A stretch of DNA of 32,255 nucleotides from Candidatus Omnitrophota bacterium. Its GTDB lineage: Bacteria > Omnitrophota > Gorgyraeia > Gygaellales > Profunditerraquicolaceae. The translations under genes were made by a program, and so were the position numbers. Below are positions 1 through 9,241 of this stretch, piece by piece. The stretch lies in assembly GCA_016214325.1 (NCBI GenBank), contig JACROS010000035.1, forward strand, positions 1-32,255, read 5' to 3'. The notes beneath the pieces are model-generated. The model did not search any database. It saw nothing but the letters and a program-made list of their open reading frames with translations, and was not told where the DNA came from. Positions within the stretch are counted from its first letter, which is position 1. Each line of letters opens with the position of its first letter.

Positions 1-2
1 CG

Positions 3-1364
3 AGTAGTGTTCCTGATGGTAAGCAAAAAAGCTACGAGCGCTATCTTTCTCGTTGGCGTCATCAGTGGGCAATAGATGAGCAGACTAATTTTACTTCTGA
101 GTTTTATAAAATAAAAGATGAAGAACGAAAGATCTTGGACCCCAATAAGAATATACTTAAAGATTTCTTTTTCCGTGAATACGAGAAGGATTCTCAGCCT
201 TTAACCTACGCATTATTCCATCATAGCTTTCCTTCTGCCAGCTTAGATTTATTGATGCAGAAGAATATTAATCATTGGTATAATCAATTAGATAAGCTTC
301 CTGAGCTTTCTTTTACATTGCCGAGCTATCAAATCGGGGATTCAATGTTTTATTTTGAAAACAATAGCACTTTGTCAAGCTTAAGTAAAGGGCCAGATGT
401 TTCTCCAACATCCCCGGAGAAGGTGAGTTTTACTCGTTTAGATACAACTAACAAGTTTTCTGTCCCGGTAAAGATTGCGATTTTTGATTTTACCCCTTTT
501 GTAGGAAGCAGAGAAACAATTTACGATAGAGGGCTTGATGGAACTTCGCTTCCTGCGAGGACGATTTTTACCGCAGGCAGCGGTTTAAGTACAAAGTTTT
601 ACCGTAATTTTGATATTACAACTAGGTTTTTAGGTATGGAGATTAATGAGTTAAGGCATGTTTTGTCTCCGATTATAGATTATACCTATAATCATACGCC
701 AACGATACCTGAGTCAGATTTGCGTCAGATTGATTCTGTGGATGCACTTACCTCCAGCAGTACTGCAAGTTTTGGCCTTGCCAATAAACTGCAGACTAAG
801 CGAAATGGGATAAGCGTTGATTTGATTGATTTCAGGGTTACGAGTGCGTATAATTTTAGCCCTCAAGTCAGTAGTACATATAAAGGAGGAGGAGGTTTAT
901 CGGATTTATTTTTTAGATTAAAAGTTCTTCCTTATTCTTGGCTTAGGTTTGAATCTGACGCTACTTTTAATAACAGGGAAAATAGTTTTACCGACGTAAA
1001 TTATGATTTTAGTTTTGACCTGGGCAAAGAACGTTCATTTGGTTTAGGGCAGAGATACCAACGCAGCGGCGGCAATCAGATTACTGAGTCATTTAATTGG
1101 AGGCTGACGCCTAAGTGGAAATTTAGCACATATCATAGATTTAATATTAATGGCGGGCCCGACTCAACAAATGGATTGCAGGAGCAGCAGTATACTTTTA
1201 CTAGGGATTTGCATTGTTGGTTGATGGATGTAACCTTTAGGACCACAAAAAATGAAGGTTCAACTGTTTATTTTATGTTTAGACTGAAAGCATTCCCTGA
1301 GACAGCATTTGGTTTTAATCAAAGTTATCAGAGCCCAGAATCAGGCTCGCAATCCAATCCATAA
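3..1364 (+). CDS. lptD: LPS-assembly protein LptD, C-terminal part (5' end outside window)
   Basis: The reading frame is open from the first complete codon of the window, so this is the 3' part of a longer gene; the in-frame TTG at 135 is not a real start. The visible 453 residues match the beta-barrel region of LptD/OstA, the outer-membrane protein that inserts lipopolysaccharide into the outer leaflet together with LptE. Supporting features are the segment LRHVLSPIIDYTYNHTP (OstA C-terminal signature around a conserved P and Y), SFGLANKLQTKR, alternating hydrophobic/polar strands rich in aromatic residues, and a C-terminus RLKAFPETAFGFNQSY like that of LptD. It implies a diderm cell with an LPS-type envelope. 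The N-terminal periplasmic domain cannot be seen. Confidence 0.85.
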   Translation, partial: SSVPDGKQKSYERYLSRWRHQWAIDEQTNFTSEFYKIKDEERKILDPNKNILKDFFFREYEKDSQPLTYALFHHSFPSASLDLLMQKNINHWYNQLDKLPELSFTLPSYQIGDSMFYFENNSTLSSLSKGPDVSPTSPEKVSFTRLDTTNKFSVPVKIAIFDFTPFVGSRETIYDRGLDGTSLPARTIFTAGSGLSTKFYRNFDITTRFLGMEINELRHVLSPIIDYTYNHTPTIPESDLRQIDSVDALTSSSTASFGLANKLQTKRNGISVDLIDFRVTSAYNFSPQVSSTYKGGGGLSDLFFRLKVLPYSWLRFESDATFNNRENSFTDVNYDFSFDLGKERSFGLGQRYQRSGGNQITESFNWRLTPKWKFSTYHRFNINGGPDSTNGLQEQQYTFTRDLHCWLMDVTFRTTKNEGSTVYFMFRLKAFPETAFGFNQSYQSPESGSQSNP

Positions 1365-1380
1365 AGCGAACAGCTTTTTT
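1363..1380 (+). terminator. weak possible intrinsic terminator after lptD
   Basis: AAAGC, five-base loop, GCTTT, then three further T. The stem overlaps the lptD stop codon and is only 5 bp, so this is a weak candidate. Confidence 0.3.
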
Positions 1381-1435
1381 CTATCGTAAAATTTGATAGG
1401 GTGGCTGGAAAATTATATTTGAAAGGAAGTATTGG

Positions 1436-2749
1436 GTGAATATTTCAATTATTGGTTCTGGTTATGTTGGCCTAGTCAGCGGGACTTGTTTTGCTGAACT
1501 AGGCAATAAAGTTATTTGCGCAGACAATGATGCGAAAAAGATAGCCTTACTTAAGAATGGGCGGGTTCCAATATTTGAGCCGGGATTAGAGGAGTTAATA
1601 AAAAATAACTTAAAAAAGGGTAGACTAAAGTTTTCAACAAATATAAAAGAAGCTGTTATTAATTCAGAGGTTATTTTTATTGCTGTTGGCACGCCGCCGC
1701 TTGATAGCGGAGAAGCAGATTTAACTGGCATTGAGCATGTTGCTCGAAGTATTGCTCAAAATTTAACTGGTTATCGTTTAATCGTAGAGAAATCAACTGT
1801 TCCTGTAGAAACAGGTGAAAGAGTAAAACATACTATTGCAACTTATGTAAAACGTAAGATTAAATTTGATGTAGCTTCTAATCCAGAGTTTTTAAGAGAA
1901 GGCACTGCTATAAATGATTTCATGCATCCTGACCGGATTGTTATTGGTGTTGAATCAAAGAAAGCCCGTGACATTTTAACAAGTTTATATCAGCCCCTTA
2001 ATGCTCCAATAGTTGTGACTAATATTAAATCAGCAGAACTAATCAAACATGCTTCAAATGCTTTTCTTGCCACAAAGATATCTTTTATTAATGCAGTGTC
2101 GAGAGTTTGCGATAAGGTTGGCGCAAATGTAGAAGAGGTTGCTAAGGGAATGTGCTTAGATAAAAGAATTGGCAGGGCATTCTTGGATGCTGGTATTGGT
2201 TATGGTGGTTCTTGTTTCCCTAAGGATCTAGATGCTTTTGTAACAATCTCAGAAAATGTTGGCTATGATTTTGATTTATTAAAAGCTGCAAGGCGCGTCA
2301 ATGAAGAGCAGAAGAGTTTTTATCTTAAAAAGATAAAGGACGCTTTGTGGGTGCTTAAAGATAAAAATATTGGTATTCTGGGCCTTTCTTTTAAGCCAAA
2401 TACCGATGATATACGCAGCGCTCCTTCTTTAGATATTATTAAATCTTTATTGCAGGATGGAGCTAAAGTTCGTGCTTATGACCCACAGGCAATGTTAAAG
2501 ATAAAAAACGAAATAAACGGAATTACTCTTTGCAAGGATCCCTATGAGGTTGCAAGGCATGCAGATTGCCTTTTGGTTGTTACAGAATGGGATGAGTTTA
2601 AAGAGCTTGATTTTAAACGTCTAAAGAAGCAGATGCGCTGTGCTTTAATTATTGATGGAAGAAACATCTATGATCCTGAAGAAATGTCTAAATTTGGTTT
2701 TAAATATATTAGTATTGGCAGGCCAAGCCGTAAGGATGGGGGAAAATGA
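1436..2749 (+). CDS. ugd: UDP-glucose 6-dehydrogenase
   Basis: Oxidises UDP-glucose to UDP-glucuronate with 2 NAD+ in the cytoplasm. The 437-aa length is typical. The N-terminus has the Rossmann motif IIGSGYVGLVSGTCFAELG, the substrate loop FEPGLEEL, the NPEFLREG motif near residue 150, and the catalytic cysteine C260 in GYGGSCFPKD, followed by the C-terminal UDP-binding domain (LGLSFKPNTDDIRSAPS). It starts at GTG, with GAAAGGAAG just upstream. It is the first gene of a four-gene sugar-nucleotide operon. Its stop overlaps the next start (ATGA). The UDP-glucuronate made here is the substrate for the UDP-xylose synthase three genes on, so the two steps are probably linked. Confidence 0.95.
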   Translation: MNISIIGSGYVGLVSGTCFAELGNKVICADNDAKKIALLKNGRVPIFEPGLEELIKNNLKKGRLKFSTNIKEAVINSEVIFIAVGTPPLDSGEADLTGIEHVARSIAQNLTGYRLIVEKSTVPVETGERVKHTIATYVKRKIKFDVASNPEFLREGTAINDFMHPDRIVIGVESKKARDILTSLYQPLNAPIVVTNIKSAELIKHASNAFLATKISFINAVSRVCDKVGANVEEVAKGMCLDKRIGRAFLDAGIGYGGSCFPKDLDAFVTISENVGYDFDLLKAARRVNEEQKSFYLKKIKDALWVLKDKNIGILGLSFKPNTDDIRSAPSLDIIKSLLQDGAKVRAYDPQAMLKIKNEINGITLCKDPYEVARHADCLLVVTEWDEFKELDFKRLKKQMRCALIIDGRNIYDPEEMSKFGFKYISIGRPSRKDGGK

Positions 2750-4056
2750 GCCAGTTTCTGATTGATTTTAAGAAAAAGATTCAAAAGAAAGAAATTAGCA
2801 TTGGTGTTGTCGGCTTAGGTTATGTGGGTCTGCCTCTTGCATTGGAATTTGCCAAGAAAAAAGTCCATGTGCTGGGTATAGAAATTGACAAAGACAGGTT
2901 AAGCCAAATCAAAGAAGGTGTTTCCTATATTACAGATGTTACCACTAAAGAACTAAAGCATGTTTTAAAAACTGGTTATTTTGTAGGCAGCGGAGATTTT
3001 AAACAGTTAAGAAGTGTTGATGTGGTGATTATTTGTGTTCCAACTCCGTTAAAAAGAAAATACCATCCAAACATTTCATATATAAAAGAAGCTGTAAAGG
3101 GCATCTCAACAAATATAAAAGAAGGCACATTAGTGATTTTGGAAAGCACTACTTACCCAGGGACAACTGATGAAGTAATTTTACCTTTATTAGAGAGTGC
3201 CGGGTTAAAACATAATAAGGATTTTTATCTTTGTTTCTCTCCTGAAAGAATTGATCCGGGTAATGTTAATTTTCCCGTGAATAAAATACCCAAGATCGTA
3301 GGAGGTATTAGCAAAGAAGCGACAGAATTAGCCGCGTCCACTTACGGAATAATTATTGAAAGAATTGTTCCGGTTTCATCGGCTCGTAGTGCTGAGGCAG
3401 CAAAATTACTAGAAAATACTTTTCGTTTGATTAACATCGGAATGATTGATGAATTGGCAATGATGGCAAATAAAATGAATATTGATATCTGGGAAGTAAT
3501 TGATGCTGCTAAAACAAAGCCGTTTGGTTTTATGCCATTTTATCCTGGCCCTGGAGTTGGCGGACATTGCATTCCAAAGGACCCGTTGTATCTTTACTGG
3601 AAAGCGAAGCATTTTGGATTTAAGTCTCGTTTTATTAAATTGGCTTCTGATGTTATTAGTAGAATGCCGGAATATGTTATAGAGCGGGTAGTGGAGGCTT
3701 TGGAGGAGAAGGGTTGTAAAATAAAGGATGCAAAGATTTTGGTGGTAGGAGTTACTTATAAAAAGGACATAAAAGATTTAAGAAAGTCTCCGCCTTTAGA
3801 TATCATCTCAACTTTAGAGAAGAATAACATTGCTGTGTCTTATTATGATCCTTTGGTTGAATACTTAAGAATCAATCAGATTAATTTAAAAAGCATACAG
3901 TTAAGCGCTAAAGAACTGGCAGACTTTGATTGTGTGGTCATTGCTACTGACCACTCTAACATAGATTATAAATTTATCCTTAAGCATGCAAAATTAATTT
4001 TTGATACCCGTAATATATATAAAGGAACAGAGGATAGAAAGGTTATCAGGCTATGA
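2746..4056 (+). CDS. wbpA: UDP-N-acetyl-D-glucosamine 6-dehydrogenase (WbpA type)
   Basis: Second member of the UDP-glucose/GDP-mannose dehydrogenase superfamily in the operon, 436 aa, but of the UDP-HexNAc branch: GVVGLGYVGLPLALEFA at residues 18-34, ESTTYPGTT, SPERIDPGN, and the catalytic cysteine C275 in GPGVGGHCIPKDP. WbpA-type enzymes oxidise UDP-GlcNAc to UDP-GlcNAcA for O-antigen or capsule synthesis. The start ATG overlaps the ugd stop by 4 bases and the gene ends overlapping the next start. The following gene is a WbpP-like 4-epimerase, the usual partner for making UDP-GalNAcA. A UDP-ManNAc dehydrogenase is the main alternative; the WbpP-like neighbour favours WbpA. Confidence 0.85.
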   Translation: MSQFLIDFKKKIQKKEISIGVVGLGYVGLPLALEFAKKKVHVLGIEIDKDRLSQIKEGVSYITDVTTKELKHVLKTGYFVGSGDFKQLRSVDVVIICVPTPLKRKYHPNISYIKEAVKGISTNIKEGTLVILESTTYPGTTDEVILPLLESAGLKHNKDFYLCFSPERIDPGNVNFPVNKIPKIVGGISKEATELAASTYGIIIERIVPVSSARSAEAAKLLENTFRLINIGMIDELAMMANKMNIDIWEVIDAAKTKPFGFMPFYPGPGVGGHCIPKDPLYLYWKAKHFGFKSRFIKLASDVISRMPEYVIERVVEALEEKGCKIKDAKILVVGVTYKKDIKDLRKSPPLDIISTLEKNNIAVSYYDPLVEYLRINQINLKSIQLSAKELADFDCVVIATDHSNIDYKFILKHAKLIFDTRNIYKGTEDRKVIRL

Positions 4057-4985
4057 GCAGGTTCTTGGTTACCGGAGGAGCAGGTTTTATTGGTTCGCAT
4101 ATTGTTGAAGAATTGGTTTCCAGAAAACATTTTGTGCGTATTTTAGATAATTTTTCAAGCGGTAAAATTAGTAATCTTGAGAAAGTTTCTGGTAAAATTG
4201 AGATAATTAAAGGAGATATTCGGTCAGTTTGCGATTGCAACAAGGCTTGCGCAGGAATTGATTTTGTTTTACATCAGGCGGCCCTAAGAAGTGTTCCAAA
4301 GTCAATGAAGAATCCTGAAGAATATAACGATGTTAATATTACAGGAACGCTTAATGTGTTGCAAGCGGCATTAAGTTCTAAAGTGAAGCGTTTTGTTTTT
4401 GCTTCATCAAGTTCTGTTTACGGAGATGTAAAAAGCTTTCCAGAGAAAGAAGATTTTTTTCCTCAGTTAATTTCTCCTTATGCGCTTAGTAAGCTAGCCG
4501 GAGAATATTATTGCCGGATATTTAGCCTGAATTATGGCTTAGAAACTGCGTGTTTGCGTTATTTTAATGTTTTTGGCGAGCGCCAAGCCCTAGATGATGA
4601 GTATGCAGTGGTAATTCCAAAATTTATTTCTTGCATGCTTAATAATGAAAATCCTCCCATATTTGGTACTGGAAAACAGTCGCGTGATTTTACCTATGTG
4701 AAGAACGTTGTAAATGCTAATTTGCTTGCGGCGAGTAAACCCGGGCTTAAGGGTGATGTTTTTAATGTTGCTTCAGGGAAAGACTATAGTGTTCTGGAGT
4801 TGGTTAAGTTTTTAAATCAGATTCTAAAGAAAGATATTAAGCCTCTATTTCTTAAGCCTCGCCAAGGAGATGTGTTTAAGACAAATGCCAGCCTTTTAAA
4901 AATTAAGAAGATGCTTGGGTTTTCTCCAAAAATAAGTTTTATTGAAGGTTTGAAGCTAACAGTGGAATATTTCAAAAATAAATGA
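4053..4985 (+). CDS. NAD-dependent UDP-N-acetylhexosamine(uronate) 4-epimerase (WbpP-like SDR)
   Basis: Extended short-chain dehydrogenase/reductase of 310 aa. It shows the NAD-binding [14 protein letters not shown] at the N-terminus, DNFSSG, GDIR, the SSSSVYGD strand and the catalytic Y143-x3-K147 (YALSK). The motif [10 protein letters not shown] followed by YAVVIPKFI is typical of UDP-GlcNAc 4-epimerases of the WbpP/Gne type. It lies between the UDP-HexNAc dehydrogenase and UDP-xylose synthase with 4-base overlaps at both ends. The likely product is UDP-GalNAc or UDP-GalNAcA; the exact sugar cannot be fixed from sequence alone. It is cytoplasmic and feeds surface polysaccharide synthesis. 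Confidence 0.8.
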   Translation: MSRFLVTGGAGFIGSHIVEELVSRKHFVRILDNFSSGKISNLEKVSGKIEIIKGDIRSVCDCNKACAGIDFVLHQAALRSVPKSMKNPEEYNDVNITGTLNVLQAALSSKVKRFVFASSSSVYGDVKSFPEKEDFFPQLISPYALSKLAGEYYCRIFSLNYGLETACLRYFNVFGERQALDDEYAVVIPKFISCMLNNENPPIFGTGKQSRDFTYVKNVVNANLLAASKPGLKGDVFNVASGKDYSVLELVKFLNQILKKDIKPLFLKPRQGDVFKTNASLLKIKKMLGFSPKISFIEGLKLTVEYFKNK

Positions 4986-5914
4986 AGAAGAAAACAGTAG
5001 TTATTACCGGTGGAGCTGGATTTATTGGCTCGCATTTATGTGAAAGGTTTTTGTTAGATGGGTTTAGGGTCGTTTGCCTGGATAATTTTATCACTAGTAG
5101 CACTGATAATATAAAGCATTTATTTAGCAATAAAGATTTCAGATTTATTGAACACAATGTAACGAAACATATTGAACTTTTGGGCCCGGTAAATTATGTT
5201 CTTCACTTTGCTTCGTTGGCCTCTCCTGAAGATTATTTAAAATATCCAATTCAAACCTTAAAGGTGGGCTCATTAGGAACGCATAATGCCTTGGGCCTTG
5301 CTAAAGAGAAAAAAGCTACCTTTATGATAGCCTCGACATCTGAGGTTTATGGTGATCCTCTAGTGCATCCACAACCAGAAAGTTATTGGGGTAATGTTAA
5401 TCCAGTGGGAGTGCGCGGATGTTATGATGAGTCAAAGCGTTTTGCTGAAGCAATTACCATGGCGTATCACCGGATCCATAAGATGGATACCCGGATTGTG
5501 CGTATATTTAATACTTACGGCCCGCGCATGAGAATGCACGATGGCAGAGTTGTGCCAAATTTTATTTACCAAGCATTGCATAATAAGCCTTTAACTGTTT
5601 TTGGAAAAGGCACTCAGACTAGAAGTTTTTGTTATATTAATGATTTAGTAGAAGGGATACACAGATTTTTGTTCAGTAATATTAATGAGCCGTTAAATTT
5701 GGGTAATCCCGGTGAATTTACAGTGATGCAGTTAGCTAGAATGGTTCTTAAATTTACAGGTTCAAAAAGTAAGATAATTTTTAAGGCTCTTCCTCAAGAT
5801 GATCCAAAACAACGCCAGCCAGATATTTCAAAAGCAAGGCGCCTGCTTAATTGGCAGCCAAAGATTTCCTTGGAAAATGGTTTGCAAGAAACCATAAATT
5901 GGTTCAAAAGATAA
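4982..5914 (+). CDS. uxs: UDP-glucuronate decarboxylase (UDP-xylose synthase)
   Basis: Extended SDR of 310 aa converting UDP-glucuronate to UDP-xylose. Diagnostic features are [15 protein letters not shown], the [16 protein letters not shown] segment, [11 protein letters not shown] with catalytic Y148 and K152, [10 protein letters not shown], and [12 protein letters not shown]. These match UXS rather than a 4-epimerase or RmlB. The start overlaps the upstream epimerase stop (ATGA). It closes the operon and uses the product of the ugd gene three positions upstream. Downstream lie a palindrome and a strong new promoter, so the transcription unit probably ends here. Confidence 0.92.
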   Translation: MKKKTVVITGGAGFIGSHLCERFLLDGFRVVCLDNFITSSTDNIKHLFSNKDFRFIEHNVTKHIELLGPVNYVLHFASLASPEDYLKYPIQTLKVGSLGTHNALGLAKEKKATFMIASTSEVYGDPLVHPQPESYWGNVNPVGVRGCYDESKRFAEAITMAYHRIHKMDTRIVRIFNTYGPRMRMHDGRVVPNFIYQALHNKPLTVFGKGTQTRSFCYINDLVEGIHRFLFSNINEPLNLGNPGEFTVMQLARMVLKFTGSKSKIIFKALPQDDPKQRQPDISKARRLLNWQPKISLENGLQETINWFKR

Positions 5915-5917
5915 AAA

Positions 5918-5929
5918 GAAAGCGCTTTC
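5918..5929. promoter_or_regulatory. palindromic operator-like site GAAAGCGCTTTC (copy 1)
   Basis: Perfect 12-bp palindrome ending one base before the -35 box of the next promoter. An identical 12-mer precedes another promoter at 25057. The central CG and flanking pattern resemble LacI/CcpA-family operators. It has no loop or T-run, so it is not a good terminator. Confidence 0.5.
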
Positions 5930-5930
5930 C

Positions 5931-5959
5931 TTGACAATCCGTATTCTGCATGTTATACT
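5931..5959 (+). promoter_or_regulatory. sigma70-type promoter for the cvpA-dnaG-rpoD unit
   Basis: TTGACA at 5931-5936, a 17-base spacer and TATACT at 5954-5959. The start site should be near 5966, giving a leader of about 40 bases before the ATG at 6008. Confidence 0.8.
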
Positions 5960-6007
5960 TGTTATAATTTTTAGCCTATCTTTAAGATTTTATCTCTAAG
6001 GAAATAA

Positions 6008-6586
6008 ATGCTAAATTTCATCAAACATATTAATTGGGTAGATTTATTTGTCATAACTCTTTTATTGAGAGTATGTTACATCGCAGCAGGAACCGGAATT
6101 ATGATTGAATTCTTTAAAATTACCGGAACCATTCTTGCTACTTATTTTTCTCTGCACTACTATACTCGTTTAGCTAATATCTTGCATGAAAGATTCTGGC
6201 TGGAGAGCATGCCGTTAGTTTTTCTGGATTTCATTTGTTTTCTTATTTTAGCAGCTGTTGTTTATTTATTATTTGTATTTTTGCGCAATATTTTCTGCCG
6301 TTTTGTTAAAATGGATACGGTTGAGAATTTGAATAAATGGGGCGGTTTAATTGTTGGTGTTGCAAGAAGTTTCTTGTTGGTAAGTTTATTTACTTTTGGA
6401 TTTGCGCTTTCTAATTTTGGCTATTTAGAGGAGAGTTTGCAGAATTCTTATACAGGCAGGCGTATTTTTAGTCTGGCTCCGTCTGTTTATCGCTGGTCAT
6501 GGGAAAATATTACTTCAAAGTTTTTCATTGATGACAAAATAAATGAAGCTGTAATAAAAATTGAGGATAAATTTCAAGAAAAATGA
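6008..6586 (+). CDS. CvpA family inner-membrane protein
   Basis: 192-aa hydrophobic protein with about four membrane segments: roughly residues 10-30, 35-55, 70-95 and 112-135. The pattern of an N-terminal NWVDLFVITLLLR segment, a central Leu/Val-rich helix followed by a basic stretch, and GLIVGVARSFLLVSL in the last helix fits the CvpA family (named for colicin V production; role in envelope homeostasis poorly defined). A short amphipathic C-terminal tail follows. It is the first gene after a strong promoter, preceded by AAGGAAATA, and its stop overlaps the next start by 4 bases. Confidence 0.75.
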   Translation: MLNFIKHINWVDLFVITLLLRVCYIAAGTGIMIEFFKITGTILATYFSLHYYTRLANILHERFWLESMPLVFLDFICFLILAAVVYLLFVFLRNIFCRFVKMDTVENLNKWGGLIVGVARSFLLVSLFTFGFALSNFGYLEESLQNSYTGRRIFSLAPSVYRWSWENITSKFFIDDKINEAVIKIEDKFQEK

Positions 6587-7455
6587 AACTCAGGCATTTT
6601 TATAACCAAGTTGTAAAATTTGGTAAAGACCGCGATCCAAGAAAAAATAAAGCGAGCATAACTTCTTATGCAGATACTGCTGTTCTTTATGGAGATCTCG
6701 ACACAGAAGTAAAAAAGATTATGGTCGGTATTGATATTGAAGTTGCAGAGCTATTGCTAGCAGATAGAATTCGGCAGAGACAAGGATTGGATTTGGTTGT
6801 TGCTCATCACCCTGAGGGCAGGGCATTTGCCAGGCTTCATGATGTGATGCGCTTGCAGATTGATTTGTTAAAAGAAGCAGGAATTTCAGGCGTAGTTGCA
6901 GAAAAACTTCTAGAAGAGAGAATGATTGAAGTAGAAAGAAGAATATTGCCTCAGAATCATACTCGCCCTGTTGATGCAGCGCGTCTTTTAGATCTGCCGT
7001 TTATGTGTATGCATACTCCGGCGGATAATCATGTGTATCGCTTTATAGAAAAGCTTATGCATGATAAAAAACCGCGCAAGGTTCAGGATGTAGTAGATAT
7101 TTTATCAGAAGTTCCTGAGTATAAGCAGGCTTCTAAGATTAATGCCGGGCCGTCAATTATCATTGGCAATCCTAATCGGCCGGTGGGTAAAATCATGATT
7201 GAGATGACCGGAGGAACTGAAGGGTCAAAAGACGTTTTTGAGAAACTTTATAAAACTGGTGTACGCACCATAATTTCCATGCATTTAAGTGAGGAACATT
7301 TTAAGAAAGTTAAGGACGCAAATCTCAACGCTATAATTGCAGGGCATATCTCTTCTGACACCTTAGGGCTCAACCTGCTTCTGGACAGGCTGGAGAAGGA
7401 AGAATCATTTCAGATAATCAACTCTTCGGGTTTTTATCGTATAAAAAGAAATTAG
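6583..7455 (+). CDS. Nif3-like (NGG1p-interacting factor) putative metal-binding protein
   Basis: 290-aa soluble protein. The segment LVVAHHPEGRAFARLHDVM near residue 75 and the C-terminal AGHISSDTLGLNLLLD resemble the two metal-binding histidine clusters of the Nif3/DUF34 fold, with a glycine-rich middle part (KIMIEMTGGTEGSKDVFEKL). The biochemical role of the family is not well defined; Nif3 proteins often bind a dinuclear metal centre. The similarity is at motif level, so the family call is moderate. It is co-transcribed between cvpA and dnaG with a 4-base overlap upstream. Confidence 0.6.
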   Translation: MKLRHFYNQVVKFGKDRDPRKNKASITSYADTAVLYGDLDTEVKKIMVGIDIEVAELLLADRIRQRQGLDLVVAHHPEGRAFARLHDVMRLQIDLLKEAGISGVVAEKLLEERMIEVERRILPQNHTRPVDAARLLDLPFMCMHTPADNHVYRFIEKLMHDKKPRKVQDVVDILSEVPEYKQASKINAGPSIIIGNPNRPVGKIMIEMTGGTEGSKDVFEKLYKTGVRTIISMHLSEEHFKKVKDANLNAIIAGHISSDTLGLNLLLDRLEKEESFQIINSSGFYRIKRN

Positions 7456-7473
7456 TTTTTTTTGAGGTAAATT

Positions 7474-9237
7474 ATGGCAGGACTTATCCCTGATAATTGT
7501 TTGGAGGATATATTAAGCCGCGTTAATATCGTGGATGTTATTTCGGCTTATGTTCCATTAAAGAAAGCAGGGCGTAATTTTAAGGCTTGTTGCCCTTTTC
7601 ACGAGGAGAAAACTCCTTCTTTTGTTGTTTCAGCCGATCGACAAATTTATCATTGTTTTGGGTGTGGTGAATCTGGAAATGCTTTTAAGTTTTTAATGCG
7701 CCATGAACGCATGGAATTTCTTGAAGCGGTAGAATTATTAGCAAAGAAAGCCGGCGTGGTTCTCCCGGAGACAAAAAAGCAGGATCAGACAGCAGTTAAT
7801 TTTGTCAACCAGCTTTATAAAGTAAATGAGTTAGCTGCTGCGTTTTACGAAAATAATTTAAGTTTACCTCCTGCAAAACATGCAAAAGATTATTTAGGTA
7901 AACGCGGGCTTACTGAGGAATCTTTAAAATTATTTAAGCTTGGATTTGTCCCTGATAAATGGGATCTGCTGTTGAATTATTTGAAGTCAAAAAATGTAAG
8001 TTTATCCGTAATGGAAAAAGCAGGCTTAATTGTGCCGAAGGACAATGGCGGATATTATGACAGGTATCGTAATCGGATAATTTTTCCTATTCTTGATGCA
8101 AGGGACAGGGTAATTGGTTTTGGCGCGAGAGTTTTAGACAATTCTTTACCTAAATATATTAATTCCCCGGAGACGCCAGTTTATGTTAAAGGCAGAAATC
8201 TTTATGGATTAAATTTTGCAAAAGATGCTATTCGGGAGCTGGATTTTGTTGTTATTGTTGAGGGTTATTTGGATGTAATTGTTCCTTTTCAAGCTGGCTT
8301 AAAGAATATTGTCGCTTCTTCTGGCACGGCTTTTACTTCGGAACAGGCGCGCCTTTTAAAAAGATATACTTCTAATGTGGTGGTTGTTTATGATGGTGAT
8401 GCAGCAGGGCAAATTGCTAGTTTACGTAGTTTAGATATTTTTATTGAAGAGGAAATGAGTGTAAAGATTGTTTCTCTTCCTGCAGGATTTGATCCGGATT
8501 CATTTGTGCGCAAAAATGGAGTTGATTCTCTTAAGGAGAAGATTTCTAAGGCACAAAACCTATTTGATTATAAACTTGGTGTTTTAAAATCGCGTTTTAA
8601 TTATCGAAACATTGATGAAAAAGCTAAGATTGCTCAAGCAATGCTTGAGAGCCTTGCTAAGATTAAGGATGCTGTTTTAAGGTCGGAGTATTTAAAGAAG
8701 CTTGCGCAGGATTTGGATATAAAAGAGGATGCTCTTTTCCAGGAGTTAAAGAAAATCGATACTGGAAAGCCAAGCGTTAATCATTCTGCTATAGAAGTTA
8801 GAAAACAATTAAATATAAGCCCGACTGAGAAACTCTTAATTAAGTTAATGCTCGAAGAAAATGATTTGATTACGCGGATAAAAAACAGTTTGCATCCACA
8901 TGATTTTATTGATGAAAGGTCAACGAAAATAGTTACGCACATTTTTAAACTTTTTGACGAAGGCCGGTCGGTGGAACCAAATTTATTAATGTCTCATTTG
9001 GGCCACGACGATTCTACACAGCTTCTTTGTGAGTCTATTTTCTTGCCGGATCAACTTAGTAGTGATGAAAAGGAGAAAGTTGCTGATGATTGTGTGAAAC
9101 GTCTTAAGCATGAGAAGTCTCGTTTGCACAGACAGTCCCTTGAGCAGGAAATTAAAATCGCTCAAAATTCAGGAGATGAAGATAAGTTGCAGAGTTTACT
9201 TCAGGAATTTCACGGATTAATTAAAAAAAAGGGGTAA
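7474..9237 (+). CDS. dnaG: DNA primase
   Basis: 587-aa bacterial primase that makes RNA primers at the replication fork. The CHC2 zinc-binding domain is seen at C40, H43, C61 and C64 ([11 protein letters not shown] ... YHCFGCG). The TOPRIM catalytic core is marked by [10 protein letters not shown] and VVYDGDAAG, and [16 protein letters not shown] lies between them. The remaining C-terminal part is charged and helical, as expected for the helicase-interaction region. It is preceded by a TTGAGGTAA ribosome-binding stretch, is followed at once by rpoD (4 bases between stop and start), and reproduces the classic macromolecular-synthesis dnaG-rpoD pair. Confidence 0.97.
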   Translation: MAGLIPDNCLEDILSRVNIVDVISAYVPLKKAGRNFKACCPFHEEKTPSFVVSADRQIYHCFGCGESGNAFKFLMRHERMEFLEAVELLAKKAGVVLPETKKQDQTAVNFVNQLYKVNELAAAFYENNLSLPPAKHAKDYLGKRGLTEESLKLFKLGFVPDKWDLLLNYLKSKNVSLSVMEKAGLIVPKDNGGYYDRYRNRIIFPILDARDRVIGFGARVLDNSLPKYINSPETPVYVKGRNLYGLNFAKDAIRELDFVVIVEGYLDVIVPFQAGLKNIVASSGTAFTSEQARLLKRYTSNVVVVYDGDAAGQIASLRSLDIFIEEEMSVKIVSLPAGFDPDSFVRKNGVDSLKEKISKAQNLFDYKLGVLKSRFNYRNIDEKAKIAQAMLESLAKIKDAVLRSEYLKKLAQDLDIKEDALFQELKKIDTGKPSVNHSAIEVRKQLNISPTEKLLIKLMLEENDLITRIKNSLHPHDFIDERSTKIVTHIFKLFDEGRSVEPNLLMSHLGHDDSTQLLCESIFLPDQLSSDEKEKVADDCVKRLKHEKSRLHRQSLEQEIKIAQNSGDEDKLQSLLQEFHGLIKKKG

Positions 9238-9241
9238 TAAT

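Noticed and set aside
135-1364. Complete gene starting at the TTG at 135
   Set aside because: The frame is open and coding-like to the window edge, and LptD is much longer; it is a truncated gene.
5918-5929. GAAAGCGCTTTC as an intrinsic terminator
   Set aside because: No loop bases and no T-run; a protein-binding palindrome is more plausible.
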